DNA from: an uncultured Pelagibacteraceae bacterium
GTDB taxonomy: Bacteria > Pseudomonadota > Alphaproteobacteria > Pelagibacterales > Pelagibacteraceae
Reading direction: 5' to 3'
Assembly (NCBI GenBank): GCA_902578935.1
Contig: CACHEU010000002.1
Location: 208,253-272,252 of the forward strand
DNA: 64,000 nt
Of this stretch, positions 1-12,715 are shown piece by piece (within the stretch, counting starts at the first letter, position 1; every line of letters begins with the position of its first letter). A program made the translations under genes and the position numbers. Below the pieces are notes generated by a model that was not told the DNA's origin, made no database searches, and saw only the letters and a program-made list of their open reading frames with translations.

Positions 1-75
1 GCAGAGAATATTAAAAATGTTTATTTATCTTCAACCATGGGGCTTTCGTTTAAAGTCAGTTTTAAGGATATTTAA
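1..75 (+). CDS. rplA: 50S ribosomal protein L1, C-terminal fragment (5' truncated by window)
   Basis: Frame 1 reads AENIKNVYLSSTMGLSFKVSFKDI* immediately upstream of rplJ; STMG-type L1 C-terminus and conserved rplA-rplJ order. Confidence 0.85.
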   Translation, partial: AENIKNVYLSSTMGLSFKVSFKDI

Positions 76-78
76 ATT

Positions 79-591
79 ATGATGACCAAAGAAAAAAAGA
101 AAAGTTATGTTGAAGAAATGAAAAAGGTTTTTTCTTCAAACGAAGCAGTAATGATAGCTCATTACAAAGGTTTGAATGTAAAAGAGCTAGATAAAATAAG
201 AAGCGAAATGAGAAAAAGTGGAATATTTTTTAAGGTTACAAAAAATAGAATTACAAAATTAGCTCTAAAAGAAACAAAATGTAAAGATTTAGAAAAGTTT
301 TTTAATGGCCCTACAGCTGCAGCTATTTCATCAGATCCAATTACGTCTGCAAAAATATTAGCAAAATATGCAAAAGGAGATTCTCATTTAAAAATCGTTG
401 CTGGTTTTATGGATGGGAAGGTTTTGGAAGCAGAAGACGTGGCTAAAATCGCCACACTACCTACTCTAGATGAAGCAAGGGCCAAAATAGTAGGTATTTT
501 GTCTACTCCTGCACAAAAAATTGTAAGTATTTTGCTTGCACCTGGCTCAAAAATTGCTATTTTGGCGCACGAGAAAAGTAAAAAAGGTTAA
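79..591 (+). CDS. rplJ: 50S ribosomal protein L10
   Basis: 170 aa ORF, L10-like sequence, precedes L7/L12. Confidence 0.96.
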   Translation: MMTKEKKKSYVEEMKKVFSSNEAVMIAHYKGLNVKELDKIRSEMRKSGIFFKVTKNRITKLALKETKCKDLEKFFNGPTAAAISSDPITSAKILAKYAKGDSHLKIVAGFMDGKVLEAEDVAKIATLPTLDEARAKIVGILSTPAQKIVSILLAPGSKIAILAHEKSKKG

Positions 592-609
592 ATCAAATCT
601 TAAAATCAA

Positions 610-975
610 ATGGCGGACTTAAATAAAATAATAGATGAACTTTCAAAACTTACTGTAGTTGAAGCTGCAGAACTTTCAAAACAATTGGAAGAGAAGTGGG
701 GAGTCACTGCCGCTGCACCAGCTGCCGCTGCACCAGCAGCAGGAGCTGCACCAGCTGAGGAAAAAAGTGATTTTACAATTTTTTTAAGTTCTGCTGGAGA
801 TAAAAAAATTAACGTTATTAAAGAAGTTAGAGCTATAACAGGCTTAGGCCTAAAAGAAGCAAAAGATTTAGTTGAGGGAGCTCCAAAAGAAGTTAAAAAA
901 GGCGTACCAAAAAAAGACGCTGAAGAAGCTAAGAAAAAATTAGAAGCTGCTGGAGCTAAAATAGAATTAAAATAA
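610..975 (+). CDS. rplL: 50S ribosomal protein L7/L12
   Basis: 121 aa with Ala/Pro hinge and conserved C-terminal domain ([27 protein letters not shown]). Confidence 0.98.
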   Translation: MADLNKIIDELSKLTVVEAAELSKQLEEKWGVTAAAPAAAAPAAGAAPAEEKSDFTIFLSSAGDKKINVIKEVRAITGLGLKEAKDLVEGAPKEVKKGVPKKDAEEAKKKLEAAGAKIELK

Positions 976-1018
976 TACCGGTACCGTTTTCGTAAGTACC
1001 TAAAATATTAGTTGTTGA

Positions 1019-4000
1019 ATGGAATTAACTTTTACTCAAAAGAAAAGTATAAGAAAAAACTTCGGTAAATTACAAGAAACTTTATCAATACCAAACTTAA
1101 TAGAAGTACAGAAGAAATCTTTTAGTAGTTTTGTTGAAAAATCTCTTGAGAAAAAAAAATCAATTTATAGCAAAGGGTTAACAAGAGTTTTTGAAAGTAT
1201 CTTTCCTATTAACGATGCTTCTGAAAAATCATCTCTCGAATTTATAGGTTACAGTTTAGGAAAACCCAAATTTGATGTAACTGAATGTAGACAGAGAAGT
1301 TTAACTTATTCTGCAGCATTAAAGGCCAATCTACGTCTTGTTGTTTACGATATTAATAGTGAAACTAATACAAAACAAATTCTATCAGCAAAAGAGCAAG
1401 AAGTTTTTGTTGGTGATCTTCCTTTAATGACTCCGAGTGGAACTTTTGTTGTAAATGGGGTTGAGAGAGTTGTTGTAAACCAAATGCACAGAAGTCCAGG
1501 TGTTTTCTTTGATCATGACAAAGGAAAAACACATGCGAGCGGAAAGTTATTGTTTAATTGCAGAATTATTCCTGGAAGAGGTTCATGGCTAGATTTTGAA
1601 TTTGATCCAAAAGACATCCTTCATTTTAGAATTGATAGAAAAAAGAAACTGCCAATTTCTACTTTACTTTATGCCTTGGGCAAAACTAGAGAAAATATTT
1701 TGGAGACTTTTTATACCTATGATAGTTATACTTATGATCCGTCAGCTAAATTGTGGTCAACAGCTTTCAAACCTGAAAAATATAAAAGACCAGTTAAGCT
1801 ATTATTTGATTTAATTGATAAAAAGAATAATAAAAAAATTTTAAAAAAAGGAGAAAAGCTAAATTTTATTTTAGCAGAGAAATTAAAAGGCAAGGATTTA
1901 AAAGAAATAATTGTTTCGGCAGAGGAATTAATAGGAAAATATACAAGCGGAGACATAAAAGATAAAAATGACGAAATAATATTGAGATCTGGTTTTGATA
2001 TAACTAAAGAGACCTTAGATAAAATTTTATCCTCAGAAACATATAAACTTAATCTCGCAAATGTAGATTCAATTTTAAGAGGTCCTTATATTTTTGAAAC
2101 AATAAAGCAGGACAAAAATAATAATAAAAAAGAAGCATTATTTGATATATATAAAGTACTTAGACCAGGTGAACCTCCTAGCACAGAGGTGGCAGAAGAA
2201 ATTTTTAAGAATCTCTATTTTAACAATGAACGCTATGACCTTTCTGATGTTGGAAGAGTAAAACTTAATGCAAAATTAGACTTAAAAACACCAGAGACCA
2301 CAAGAGTCCTTACATTGCCAGATATAATATCAATAATAAAATTTATGTTGGATCTTAGAGATGGAAAGGGAGACGTTGATGACATAGATCATCTGGGTAA
2401 TAGAAGAGTGAGATCTGTAGGGGAACTTGTAGAGAATCAATTTAGAATTGGTCTTTTGAGAATGGAGAGAACCATTAAAGAAAAAATGTCTACTTTATTA
2501 GAAATAGAGTCTGCGATGCCACAGGATCTAATTAATGCTAAACCTATTACAACATCATTTAAGGATTTTTTTGGAACATCTCAGCTATCACAATTCATGG
2601 ATCAAACGAATCCGTTATCTGAAATTACACACAAACGTAGAGTCTCAGCTTTAGGACCAGGAGGTTTAACGAGAGAAAGAGCAGGTTTTGAAGTTAGAGA
2701 TGTTCACCCGACTCATTATGGAAGGATATGTCCTATAGAAACACCAGAAGGACCAAACATTGGTCTTATTAATAGTTTGGCAACATACTCAAAAGTAAAT
2801 AAGTATGGATTTATTGAAAGTCCTTACAAAAAAGTTTCGAACGGAAAAATTCTGGATAAAGTCGAATACTTATCAGCTATTGAGGAAGAAAAATATACAA
2901 TTGCTCAAGCAAACTCTCTAGTTGATGATCAAAATAATTTTGTAGAAGAACTTGTATCTTGTAGAAAAGGTTTGAACTTTGTTTTGTCTAGGAGAGAAAA
3001 TATAGACTATATAGATGTCTCTCCAAAACAATTGGTATCTGTTGCTGCTTCTTTAATACCATTTTTAGAGAATGATGATGCCAATAGAGCATTAATGGGT
3101 TCAAACATGATGAGACAAGCTGTGCCTTTACTAAAACCTGAAGCTCCACTAGTTGGCACAGGAATAGAGGGAGATGTGGCATTAGACTCAGGAGTAACAA
3201 TTGTTGCAAGGAGAAGCGGTTTGGTTGATAAAATAGATGGAAAAAGAATAGTAGTTAAAGCCACCGAGGAAAAAAATCTCTCAAAGTCAGGAGTAGATAT
3301 ATATAATTTATTAAAATTTCAAAGATCGAACCAAAACACATGCATAAATCAAAAACCGTTGGTTAAAGTTGGGGATGTTATAAAAAAAGGAGATATTATT
3401 GCTGACGGTCCAGCAACCAAACTAGGAGAACTTGCTTTAGGTAAAAATGTTACTGTGGCTTTTATGCCGTGGCAAGGATACAACTTTGAAGATTCAATTT
3501 TAATTTCTGAAAGATGTGTAACCGACGATGTTTTTACATCTATACATATAGAAGAACACGAGTTAATGGCCAGGGATACAAAATTGGGTACAGAAGAGAT
3601 CACCAGAGACATACCCAATGTTAGCGAAGAAAGTCTAAGAAATCTTGATGAGTCGGGAATTGTATATGTTGGTGCAGAAGTTAATCCGGGGGATATTTTA
3701 GTTGGAAAGGTTACACCTAAAGGTGAAACAGCTTCAAGTCCTGAGGAAAAACTTTTGAGATCAATTTTTGGAGAAAAAGCGACCGATGTAAGAGATAGTT
3801 CTTTGAAACTTCCTCCCGGAAGCGCCGGTGTTGTTGTTGATGTAAGAGTGTTTAATAGACATGGGGTTGAGAAAGATGAAAGAACTATAGCAATAGAAAG
3901 AGCTGGAGTTGAGTCTGTTCAAGAAGATAAACAGGTTGAAGAGGAAATTCTTCAAAGAAATATTAAACTAAGACTGATTGAACTTTTAACAAAAGAAGAA

Positions 4001-5113
4001 GTCTCTAAAGGTTATAAAAATTTAAAAGCAGGAACCGCACTAGATAAAGAATCTATGGATGCTATGGCAATACAGGATTACTGGAAGCTGCAATTCAAGA
4101 ATGAGAATATTAATAACAAAGTTTTGCAGTTAAAAGACCAATTTGATAGTGCTCACAAAGATATTCAGCTTAGATTTGAAGACAAAGTTTTGAAAATAAA
4201 ACAAGGTGATGATTTGCTACCAACCGTAATGAAAGTTGTTAAAGTTTTTGTTGCTGTAAAAAGAAGACTTATGCCAGGAGATAAAATGGCAGGTAGACAC
4301 GGTAACAAAGGAGTTATTAGTAAAATTGTTCCTGTAGAAGATATGCCATATATGGAAAATGGTAAGCCAGTAGACATTGTTTTAAATCCTCTGGGTGTAC
4401 CAAGCCGAATGAATGTTGGTCAAATTTTAGAAACACATTTAGGCTGGTCTTGTTCAGAATTGGGTGAAAAAATTAAAAAGCTTTCTAATGAATATTTTAA
4501 AAATAAAAATAATTCCAACTTAACCAATACTCTTGAAACAATTTATGGAAAAAAACTATTTACAAATGTTATAAAAAAATTAAGCAATAGAGAATTAAAA
4601 GAGCTGTGCGAAAATCTTTCAAACGGAGTACCTGTTTCTACACCTGTTTTTGATGGTGCATCAACACAAGATATAACGAAAATGTTGGAAATCGCAAATT
4701 TACCAAATTCAGGACAAACAAATTTATGGGATGGTAGAACGGGCACAAAGTTTGATAGACCAATAACAGTTGGGATAATTTATATGCTTAAATTACATCA
4801 CCTTGTAGAAGATAAAATACATGCTAGATCAACAGGTCCTTACAGTTTGGTTACACAACAACCGTTAGGAGGTAAAGCACAATTAGGAGGTCAAAGATTT
4901 GGCGAAATGGAGGTGTGGGCTTTAGAAGCTTATGGGGCCTCATATACATTACAGGAAATTTTAACTGTTAAATCTGACGATGTTGCTGGAAGAACGAAAG
5001 TTTATGAGACAATAGTCAAAGGAGAGGAAAATTTTGAATCTGGAATACCAGAGTCTTTTAACGTCTTGGTTAAAGAAATTAGAGCTTTAGGCTTAAATAT
5101 TGAATTGAACTAA
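1019..5113 (+). CDS. rpoB: DNA-directed RNA polymerase subunit beta
   Basis: 1364 aa; [51 protein letters not shown]. Confidence 0.99.
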   Translation: MELTFTQKKSIRKNFGKLQETLSIPNLIEVQKKSFSSFVEKSLEKKKSIYSKGLTRVFESIFPINDASEKSSLEFIGYSLGKPKFDVTECRQRSLTYSAALKANLRLVVYDINSETNTKQILSAKEQEVFVGDLPLMTPSGTFVVNGVERVVVNQMHRSPGVFFDHDKGKTHASGKLLFNCRIIPGRGSWLDFEFDPKDILHFRIDRKKKLPISTLLYALGKTRENILETFYTYDSYTYDPSAKLWSTAFKPEKYKRPVKLLFDLIDKKNNKKILKKGEKLNFILAEKLKGKDLKEIIVSAEELIGKYTSGDIKDKNDEIILRSGFDITKETLDKILSSETYKLNLANVDSILRGPYIFETIKQDKNNNKKEALFDIYKVLRPGEPPSTEVAEEIFKNLYFNNERYDLSDVGRVKLNAKLDLKTPETTRVLTLPDIISIIKFMLDLRDGKGDVDDIDHLGNRRVRSVGELVENQFRIGLLRMERTIKEKMSTLLEIESAMPQDLINAKPITTSFKDFFGTSQLSQFMDQTNPLSEITHKRRVSALGPGGLTRERAGFEVRDVHPTHYGRICPIETPEGPNIGLINSLATYSKVNKYGFIESPYKKVSNGKILDKVEYLSAIEEEKYTIAQANSLVDDQNNFVEELVSCRKGLNFVLSRRENIDYIDVSPKQLVSVAASLIPFLENDDANRALMGSNMMRQAVPLLKPEAPLVGTGIEGDVALDSGVTIVARRSGLVDKIDGKRIVVKATEEKNLSKSGVDIYNLLKFQRSNQNTCINQKPLVKVGDVIKKGDIIADGPATKLGELALGKNVTVAFMPWQGYNFEDSILISERCVTDDVFTSIHIEEHELMARDTKLGTEEITRDIPNVSEESLRNLDESGIVYVGAEVNPGDILVGKVTPKGETASSPEEKLLRSIFGEKATDVRDSSLKLPPGSAGVVVDVRVFNRHGVEKDERTIAIERAGVESVQEDKQVEEEILQRNIKLRLIELLTKEEVSKGYKNLKAGTALDKESMDAMAIQDYWKLQFKNENINNKVLQLKDQFDSAHKDIQLRFEDKVLKIKQGDDLLPTVMKVVKVFVAVKRRLMPGDKMAGRHGNKGVISKIVPVEDMPYMENGKPVDIVLNPLGVPSRMNVGQILETHLGWSCSELGEKIKKLSNEYFKNKNNSNLTNTLETIYGKKLFTNVIKKLSNRELKELCENLSNGVPVSTPVFDGASTQDITKMLEIANLPNSGQTNLWDGRTGTKFDRPITVGIIYMLKLHHLVEDKIHARSTGPYSLVTQQPLGGKAQLGGQRFGEMEVWALEAYGASYTLQEILTVKSDDVAGRTKVYETIVKGEENFESGIPESFNVLVKEIRALGLNIELN

Positions 5114-5122
5114 TAAATAAAA

Positions 5123-8100
5123 ATGGAAAAACAATTAACAAAACAATCTTTACAGTCATTACCCGAAAGAAATTTTAATAACATTAAAATTACATTAGCG
5201 AGTCCAGAAAAAATAAAATCTTGGTCTTTTGGAGAAATCAAAAAACCAGAAACAATTAACTACAGAACATTCAGACCAGAAAAAGATGGACTTTTTTGCG
5301 CAAGAATATTTGGTCCAGTAAAGGATTACGAATGTTTATGTGGAAAATATAAAAGAATGAAGTTTAGAGGAATTATCTGTGAAAAATGCGGAGTTGAAGT
5401 AACAAAGTCAAATGTCAGAAGGGAAAGAATGGGACATATTGATTTGGCATCACCAGTTGCTCATATATGGTTTTTAAAATCTTTACCTAGCAGAATATCT
5501 TTAGCTATAGATATGAAATTAAAAGAAGTAGAAAAGGTATTATACTTTGAGAGTTTCATTGTAATCGAGCCCGGATTAACTGAGCTGAAAAAAGGACAAC
5601 TGCTTACAGAAGAAGAGTACTTGAAAGCCCAAGAAAAGTTTGGAGAGGATGCATTTACTGCCGGAATAGGAGCTGAGGCTGTAAGAGAAATACTCTTAGG
5701 TGTTGACTTAAAAAAAGAAAGAGAACGATTAAGCAGTTCACTTAAAGAAACAAAATCTAAGGTTACAGAAGAGAGAACTCTAAAAAGATTAAAACTTCTA
5801 GATTCATTTATTGAATCAGGAAACAAGCCTGAATGGATGATATTAACAACTGTACCAGTAATTCCTCCGGAACTTAGACCTCTAGTTCCTTTGGATGGAG
5901 GGCGGTTTGCTACATCTGACTTAAATGATTTGTATCGAAGAGTGATTAATAGAAACAATAGATTAAAAAGACTTTTGGATTTAAAAGCTCCAGAAATAAT
6001 AGTTAGAAATGAAAAAAGAATGTTACAAGAATCCGTCGATGCTTTGTTTGATAATGGCAGAAGGGGAAGAGTTATTACCGGAACAGGAAAGAGACCATTA
6101 AAATCGTTAGCGGAAATGCTAAAAGGAAAACAGGGAAGATTTAGACAAAATTTATTAGGAAAAAGAGTTGATTATTCAGGTAGATCAGTAATTGTTGTTG
6201 GTCCCGAATTAAAATTACATCAGTGTGGTTTGCCAAAAAAAATGGCATTAGAATTGTTTAAACCTTTTTTATATGCGAGGTTAGCTAAATTAGGTTTAGC
6301 AACTACGATAAAACAAGCCAAAAGAATGGTTGAAAAGCAACGAAGCGAAGTTTGGGACTCACTCGAGCATATTATTCGAGAACATCCAATTTTACTCAAC
6401 AGAGCTCCTACATTACATAGATTAGGCGTGCAAGCTTTTGAAGCTAAACTAATAGAAGGAAATGCTATAGAGTTACATCCTTTGGTGTGTGCAGCATTTA
6501 ATGCAGATTTTGATGGAGACCAAATGGCAGTTCACATACCTTTGAGCTTAGAAGCCCAATTAGAAGCTCGTGTTTTAATGATGTCAACTAACAATATATT
6601 GAGTCCTTCAAATGGCAAACCTATTATAGTTCCGAGCCAAGATATAGTTCTGGGAATATATTATTTGTCACAATCAAAAGATTCTGGAAAAGAAAAACCA
6701 TTGGGTATTTTTTCAAATGTCGATGAAATAAACAATGCCCTAGAAAGAAATCTTATCAGTGTTCATTCAAAAATAATTTCACAATTTACCACTGTAGATA
6801 AAGATGGAAAAAAGACTATCGAAAAACACACTAGTACTGCCGGAAGGTTTTTGTTATCAGAAACACTACCAAAGCATAGTAAAATTACATTTTCTTTAGT
6901 AGACAGAGTTTTAACTAAAAAAGCAGTTTCTGAAATTATTGATATTGTTTTTAGATACTGCGGACAAAAACAAACTGTAATTTTTTGTGACAGAATTAAA
7001 GATCTAGGATTTAAGCACGCATTTAAAGCAGGAATATCTTTTGGAAAAGACGATCTTATAATTCCAAAAACAAAAGAAAAATTAGTTAATCAAACTAAGA
7101 AACAGATAGAAGAATACGAGAAACAATATCAAGATGGATTAATAACAAGAGGAGAAAAATATAACAAGGTAGTTGATGTTTGGTCAAAATGTACAGATTC
7201 AGTAGCAAATGAGATGATGAAGGAAATTTCTTCAGCTGAAAAAAAATCATCTGATGGAAGAATAGAAACTAACTCTGTGTTTATGATGGCAGATTCTGGA
7301 GCAAGAGGCTCACCCGCTCAAATGAAGCAGCTAGCTGGTATGCGAGGCTTGATAGCTAAACCTTCGGGAGAGATTATTGAGACACCTATAGTTTCTAATT
7401 TTAAAGAAGGACTTACCGTTCTAGAATATTTTAATTCAACACACGGAGCTAGAAAAGGTTTAGCAGACACTGCATTAAAAACAGCAAATTCAGGTTATTT
7501 AACAAGGCGTTTGTGCGATGTGGCACAAGATCTTCAGGTAACGATTAAAGATTGTAATTCCAAAAGTTCTATTACATTAACCGAAATAATAGAAGGTGGT
7601 AATATTTTAGTCAGCCTTTCAGAAAGAGTTTTAGGAAGAGTTCCGGCGCACGATATAAAACATCCTTTAAGTGGCGAAACAATTATAAAGAAGAAAAAGT
7701 TAATTGATGAGCAGGACTGTGAATTAATAGACTCCGCGGGGGTTAAATCTATAAATGTTTATTCTGTAATAACATGTGAGTCCAAAAAAGGTGTCTGTCA
7801 AACATGCTATGGAAGAGACCTTTCTAGAGGTAAACTTGTGAGCATTGGAGAAGCAATCGGAATGATAGCTGCACAATCAATCGGAGAACCGGGAACGCAA
7901 TTAACAATGAGAACATTCCACGTAGGAGGAACTGCACAAATTAAAGAGGAATCTTCAGTAGTATCTGTAAGTGAAGGAATTTTAAAAATTAACAACAAAA
8001 ACTTAATTAAAGATTCAAAAAACAACACTATAGTTATGGGAAGAAATACACAATTATCCTTAGAAGATGAAAATGAAAGACAATTGGCACTGTATAAAAT

Positions 8101-9295
8101 TCCATACGGATCTAAAATTTTTTATCAACATGGAGATAAAGTTGGAAAAGGAAAGAAAATTTGCGAATGGGACCCTTATACTTTACCTGTTATAGCAGAA
8201 ACAGGAGGAGTGGCAAACTATATGGATTTAGTAGAAGGTGTTTCTCTAGCAGAAACTGTTGATGATACAACAGGTATATCAGTTAAGTCGGTGATAGATT
8301 GGAGATCTCAATCTAAAAATTCAGATTTAAAACCAAGAATTACTTTAAGAAATCCAAACGGAGAAGTTATAAAAAAAGCTGACGGCAATGAAGCCAGATA
8401 CTATTTAGTTCCTGATTCACTTCTTTCTGTAAAAGATGGTCAAAAAATATCTGCAGGAGATGTGCTTGCAAGATTACCAAAAGAAACTTCAAAAACAAAA
8501 GATATAACAGGAGGTTTACCTAGGGTTGCTGAACTTTTTGAGGCAAGAAGACCAAAGGATGGAGCGATAATCGCTGAGAACGATGGAACAATTCAGTTTG
8601 GTAAAGAAGTAAGAGGAAAGCAAAAAGTTTCTATTGTTCCACCAACTGGAAAAGAATCAAATTATTTGATACCAAAAGGTAAACATATAAATTTCAACCA
8701 AGGTGAAAAAATTAAAAAAGGTGAGTATTTATTAGATGGAAGTCCAGCGCCTCATGATATTTTAAGAATTCTTGGTGTTGAAGCTTTAACAGAATATTTT
8801 GTAAGCGAAGTACAGGAGGTTTACAGAATGCAAGGTGTAGTTATTAATGACAAACATATTGAAACAATAGTTAGACAGATGTTGAAAAAAGTTGAAATAA
8901 AAGATTCAGGAGACTCTAACTATTTAACTGGCGAGTTAATTGATAAAGTTCAATTAGAAAATATTAATACTTTATTAAAAAAAGAAAACAAAAAGCCAGC
9001 TACAGGAGAAAGAGTTTTGCTTGGAATAACAAAAGCTTCACTTCAGACCAACTCTTTTATTTCAGCTGCATCTTTCCAGGAAACCACAAGAGTTTTGACA
9101 GATGCTGCTATTAGAGGAAAGACTGATAGCCTAGATGGATTAAAGGAAAATGTTATTGTAGGAAGATTAATACCAGCAGGAACTGGTTTCACTAAAAATA
9201 AACTTAATAAAATTGCCGCAGAACAAGACAAAATCAGAATATCTGAACTGGAAAAACAAGAGTTAGAAAATCAGCAAACAGAAGCAAAATCTTAA
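5123..9295 (+). CDS. rpoC: DNA-directed RNA polymerase subunit beta'
   Basis: 1390 aa; [12 protein letters not shown] catalytic motif, Zn motif CLCGKYKR. Confidence 0.99.
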   Translation: MEKQLTKQSLQSLPERNFNNIKITLASPEKIKSWSFGEIKKPETINYRTFRPEKDGLFCARIFGPVKDYECLCGKYKRMKFRGIICEKCGVEVTKSNVRRERMGHIDLASPVAHIWFLKSLPSRISLAIDMKLKEVEKVLYFESFIVIEPGLTELKKGQLLTEEEYLKAQEKFGEDAFTAGIGAEAVREILLGVDLKKERERLSSSLKETKSKVTEERTLKRLKLLDSFIESGNKPEWMILTTVPVIPPELRPLVPLDGGRFATSDLNDLYRRVINRNNRLKRLLDLKAPEIIVRNEKRMLQESVDALFDNGRRGRVITGTGKRPLKSLAEMLKGKQGRFRQNLLGKRVDYSGRSVIVVGPELKLHQCGLPKKMALELFKPFLYARLAKLGLATTIKQAKRMVEKQRSEVWDSLEHIIREHPILLNRAPTLHRLGVQAFEAKLIEGNAIELHPLVCAAFNADFDGDQMAVHIPLSLEAQLEARVLMMSTNNILSPSNGKPIIVPSQDIVLGIYYLSQSKDSGKEKPLGIFSNVDEINNALERNLISVHSKIISQFTTVDKDGKKTIEKHTSTAGRFLLSETLPKHSKITFSLVDRVLTKKAVSEIIDIVFRYCGQKQTVIFCDRIKDLGFKHAFKAGISFGKDDLIIPKTKEKLVNQTKKQIEEYEKQYQDGLITRGEKYNKVVDVWSKCTDSVANEMMKEISSAEKKSSDGRIETNSVFMMADSGARGSPAQMKQLAGMRGLIAKPSGEIIETPIVSNFKEGLTVLEYFNSTHGARKGLADTALKTANSGYLTRRLCDVAQDLQVTIKDCNSKSSITLTEIIEGGNILVSLSERVLGRVPAHDIKHPLSGETIIKKKKLIDEQDCELIDSAGVKSINVYSVITCESKKGVCQTCYGRDLSRGKLVSIGEAIGMIAAQSIGEPGTQLTMRTFHVGGTAQIKEESSVVSVSEGILKINNKNLIKDSKNNTIVMGRNTQLSLEDENERQLALYKIPYGSKIFYQHGDKVGKGKKICEWDPYTLPVIAETGGVANYMDLVEGVSLAETVDDTTGISVKSVIDWRSQSKNSDLKPRITLRNPNGEVIKKADGNEARYYLVPDSLLSVKDGQKISAGDVLARLPKETSKTKDITGGLPRVAELFEARRPKDGAIIAENDGTIQFGKEVRGKQKVSIVPPTGKESNYLIPKGKHINFNQGEKIKKGEYLLDGSPAPHDILRILGVEALTEYFVSEVQEVYRMQGVVINDKHIETIVRQMLKKVEIKDSGDSNYLTGELIDKVQLENINTLLKKENKKPATGERVLLGITKASLQTNSFISAASFQETTRVLTDAAIRGKTDSLDGLKENVIVGRLIPAGTGFTKNKLNKIAAEQDKIRISELEKQELENQQTEAKS

Positions 9296-9476
9296 GTTAA
9301 AAACCTTATATTCTTTAGTTTTTTTACCCTATTACTTGTTGACTTTTTAACCTTCAATGTTAGTTTAGCGCAATTTTGAAAGTTAAAAGTAAGGTTTTTG
9401 TTGACCTTAAACGTTAACTAAAAATAGGGAAAGTTTCTTTACCTAAATCACTTTTTTCAATCAAAATTATAAAATT
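9296..9476 (+). promoter_or_regulatory. Candidate structured leader / promoter region upstream of rpsL
   Basis: Longest intergenic gap inside the ribosomal/RNAP cluster; 10-nt inverted repeat AAAAACCTTA(9299-9308)/TAAGGTTTTT(9390-9399) plus an inner imperfect stem. Confidence 0.55.
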
Positions 9477-9848
9477 ATGCCGACGATAAATCAATTGTTG
9501 AGAAAGCCCAGGGTTCGACCTTTATCAAGAAACAAAGTACCCGCTCTTGAAAAACAACCTATCAAGAGAGGTGTTTGTATAAAAGTTTACACAACTACTC
9601 CTAAAAAACCAAATTCGGCTTTAAGAAAAGTTGCTAGAGTTAGATTATCAAATGGATTTGAAGTAACAGCATATATTCCAGGTGAAGGCCATAATTTACA
9701 AGAACACTCGGTGGTTTTGATTAGAGGAGGAAGAGTTAAAGACTTACCAGGGGTTAGATATCACATTCTTCGAGGAAATTTAGACGCACAAGGAGTTACT
9801 GCACGAAAAAAAAGACGTTCCTTATATGGAGCTAAGAAACCTAAATAA
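9477..9848 (+). CDS. rpsL: 30S ribosomal protein S12
   Basis: 123 aa; [20 protein letters not shown]. Confidence 0.99.
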   Translation: MPTINQLLRKPRVRPLSRNKVPALEKQPIKRGVCIKVYTTTPKKPNSALRKVARVRLSNGFEVTAYIPGEGHNLQEHSVVLIRGGRVKDLPGVRYHILRGNLDAQGVTARKKRRSLYGAKKPK

Positions 9849-9854
9849 ATCATC

Positions 9855-10322
9855 ATGTCTAGAAAAAGAAAAGCTCCAAAGAGAAAAAATTATTCTGATC
9901 CAAAATATGGATCTTTAGTTATTTCAAAATTTATAAATTCAATAATGTATGACGGTAAAAGATCAACAGCTGAAAGAATTTTATATGGAGCTCTTGATAA
10001 AATTAAAAGTAAAAATGAAGATCCTTTAAAAGTTTTTAATTCAGCAGTAAGTAATGTTAGACCTAATTTAGAGGTTAGATCAAGAAGAGTTGGTGGTGCC
10101 ACTTATCAGGTTCCGGTAGAAGTAAAATCGAACAGATCCCAGGCACTTGCTTTACGATGGCTTTTAGCTGCATCTAGAAAAAGAAAAAATAAAACAATGG
10201 CGGATAAATTATTTTTTGAATTAATGGACGCTTCTCAAAATAAAGGTTCAGCAGTTAAAAAAAGAGAAGACACTCACAAAATGGCAGAGTCAAACAAAGC
10301 CTTTGCTCATTTTAGATGGTAA
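9855..10322 (+). CDS. rpsG: 30S ribosomal protein S7
   Basis: 155 aa, S7 sequence, str operon position. Confidence 0.98.
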   Translation: MSRKRKAPKRKNYSDPKYGSLVISKFINSIMYDGKRSTAERILYGALDKIKSKNEDPLKVFNSAVSNVRPNLEVRSRRVGGATYQVPVEVKSNRSQALALRWLLAASRKRKNKTMADKLFFELMDASQNKGSAVKKREDTHKMAESNKAFAHFRW

Positions 10323-10326
10323 TAAT

Positions 10327-12402
10327 ATGCCAAGAACTCATACATTAGAAAAATATAGAAACATTGGTATCATGGCTCATATTGACGCTGGGAAGACAAC
10401 TACCACTGAAAGAATTTTATATTATACAGGAAAGAGTCATAAAATAGGTGAAGTACATGATGGTGCTGCAACAATGGATTGGATGGAACAAGAACAGGAA
10501 AGAGGAATAACAATTACATCTGCAGCCACAACTTGTTTTTGGAGAGAACATCGAATAAATATTATCGACACACCGGGACACGTAGATTTTACAATTGAAG
10601 TAGAAAGATCACTAAAAGTATTAGACGGAGCCGTTGCAGTTTTCGATGGTGTAGCTGGAGTTGAACCTCAATCAGAAACTGTTTGGAGACAAGCTGACAA
10701 GTACAAGGTACCAAGAATTTGTTTTGTTAATAAATTGGATAGAACGGGCGCTGATTTTTTTAATTGTGTTGAAATGATTAAGGACAGACTTGGAGCCAAA
10801 CCTCTTGTTATGCAAATTCCTGTCGGCATGGAGGCTTCTTTAAAAGGTGTCGTAGATTTAGTTAAAATGAAAGCAGTTATATGGAAAGATGAAAAACTTG
10901 GCGCAGAATTCGAATACGTAGAAATACCAGCAGATTTAAAAGAACAGGCAGAAAAATATAGAAAAGAATTAATAGAAACAGCGGTAGAACAAGATGAAAA
11001 ATTAATGGATGATTACTTAAATGGAAAAGAGATTTCAGAGAAAGATATACTTTCTTGTATACGTAAGGGATGTTTAAAGTTTGATTTTGTACCAGTATTA
11101 ACTGGTTCAGCTTTTAAAAATAAAGGTGTCCAACCACTTCTTGATGCCGTTGTAGATTTCTTGCCCAGCCCTAAAGACATAAATTCAATTAAAGGAACAA
11201 AACCAAACTCGAAAGATGAAGTTGAGAGAAAATTTGATGATAAAGAACCTTTTTCAGCCTTGGCATTTAAAGTTGCAAACGATCCTTTTGTTGGCTCTTT
11301 GACATTTATTAGAATTTATTCGGGAACTTTAAAGTCTGGAACTGGAATTTACAATACAACAAAAGATAAAGAAGAAAGAGTTGGAAGAATGCTATTAATG
11401 CATGCCAATAGTAGAGAGGATGTAAAAGAAGCAAACACAGGAGATATTGTTGCTTTAGCAGGTCTTAAATACACAATTACAGGACATACTTTATCTGATG
11501 AAGACAATCCAGTTGTTTTAGAACCTATGGAGTTTCCAGATCCAGTTATTGAAATTGCAGTAGAACCAAAAACAAAAGGTGACCAAGAAAAAATGGGAGA
11601 AGCTTTGGGAAGATTAGCAAAAGAAGATCCATCTTTTAGAGTTACTTCGGACGAAGAATCAGGGCAAACAATTATAAAAGGTATGGGAGAATTACATTTA
11701 GATATTATCGTTGACAGAATGAAGAGAGAATTTAAGGTTGAAGCTAATATAGGGGCTCCACAGGTTGCTTATAGAGAAACAATTCTTAGACCAGTTTCTA
11801 ATGTTTATATACACAAAAAACAAAGCGGTGGAGCAGGACAGTTTGCAAAAGTAGAATTAAATGTTGAGCCATTAGAACCAGGAAAAGGAAGAGAGGTTGA
11901 AAACAAAATTAAAGGTGGTGCAATACCAAAAGAATTTATTCCCGGAGTAGAAAAGGGAGTAGAAAGTGTTGCCGATAATGGGATATTAGCTGGATTTCCT
12001 TTAATTGATTACAAAGTAACCATTGTTGATGGGCTGCACCACGATGTCGACTCAAGTGTTTTGGCGTTTGAGATAGCTTCAAGATATTGTTTTAAAGAGG
12101 CTTGTACTAAGGCTGGACTTAAGCTTTTAGAACCAGTCATGAGAGTTGAAGTGATAACTCCTGAGGATTATATGGGAGATGTTATAGGTGATTTAAATAG
12201 CAGACGAGGTCAAGTATCTACAACAGATAAAAGAGGTAATGCCACAGTGATAAGTGCAATGGTTCCTTTGGCTAATATGTTTGGTTATATAAATAATCTT
12301 AGATCAATGTCACAAGGTAGAGCTCAATACTCAATGTTTTTTGATCACTATGCAAAAGTTCCTCAAAATGTTCAAGATGAAGTTACAAAGAAAATGGCAT
12401 AA
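10327..12402 (+). CDS. fusA: Elongation factor G
   Basis: GTPase motifs [25 protein letters not shown] at 10327 preferred over the ORF-track ATG at 10303, which overlaps rpsG. Confidence 0.97.
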   Translation: MPRTHTLEKYRNIGIMAHIDAGKTTTTERILYYTGKSHKIGEVHDGAATMDWMEQEQERGITITSAATTCFWREHRINIIDTPGHVDFTIEVERSLKVLDGAVAVFDGVAGVEPQSETVWRQADKYKVPRICFVNKLDRTGADFFNCVEMIKDRLGAKPLVMQIPVGMEASLKGVVDLVKMKAVIWKDEKLGAEFEYVEIPADLKEQAEKYRKELIETAVEQDEKLMDDYLNGKEISEKDILSCIRKGCLKFDFVPVLTGSAFKNKGVQPLLDAVVDFLPSPKDINSIKGTKPNSKDEVERKFDDKEPFSALAFKVANDPFVGSLTFIRIYSGTLKSGTGIYNTTKDKEERVGRMLLMHANSREDVKEANTGDIVALAGLKYTITGHTLSDEDNPVVLEPMEFPDPVIEIAVEPKTKGDQEKMGEALGRLAKEDPSFRVTSDEESGQTIIKGMGELHLDIIVDRMKREFKVEANIGAPQVAYRETILRPVSNVYIHKKQSGGAGQFAKVELNVEPLEPGKGREVENKIKGGAIPKEFIPGVEKGVESVADNGILAGFPLIDYKVTIVDGLHHDVDSSVLAFEIASRYCFKEACTKAGLKLLEPVMRVEVITPEDYMGDVIGDLNSRRGQVSTTDKRGNATVISAMVPLANMFGYINNLRSMSQGRAQYSMFFDHYAKVPQNVQDEVTKKMA

Positions 12403-12404
12403 CA

Positions 12405-12713
12405 ATGGATAAACAAAACATAAGAATACATTTAAAAGCTTACGATAACAAAATCTTGGATATATCTACCCAAGAAATTGTTAATACAGCTAAAAGAACT
12501 GGTGCACAAGTTAAGGGGCCAATTCCTTTACCAACAAAGGTTGAGAAATTTACCGTTTTAAGATCACCTCATATAGATAAAAAAAGCAGAGAACAATTTG
12601 AAACAAGAACACACAAAAGATTAATAGATATTGTTGAACCAACTCCACAAACAGTCGAGGCTTTAATGAAATTAGATTTGGCTTCAGGAGTTAACATAGA
12701 AATAAAAATATAA
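12405..12713 (+). CDS. rpsJ: 30S ribosomal protein S10
   Basis: 102 aa; [39 protein letters not shown]. Confidence 0.98.
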   Translation: MDKQNIRIHLKAYDNKILDISTQEIVNTAKRTGAQVKGPIPLPTKVEKFTVLRSPHIDKKSREQFETRTHKRLIDIVEPTPQTVEALMKLDLASGVNIEIKI

Positions 12714-12715
12714 AT

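Noticed and set aside
2520-2760. Possible rifampicin-resistance substitutions in rpoB
   Set aside because: Key cluster positions read as the sensitive consensus by eye; no informative change
5461-5958. 165-aa antisense ORF inside rpoC
   Set aside because: Fully inside a highly conserved gene; no recognisable domain; expected by chance opposite a long ORF
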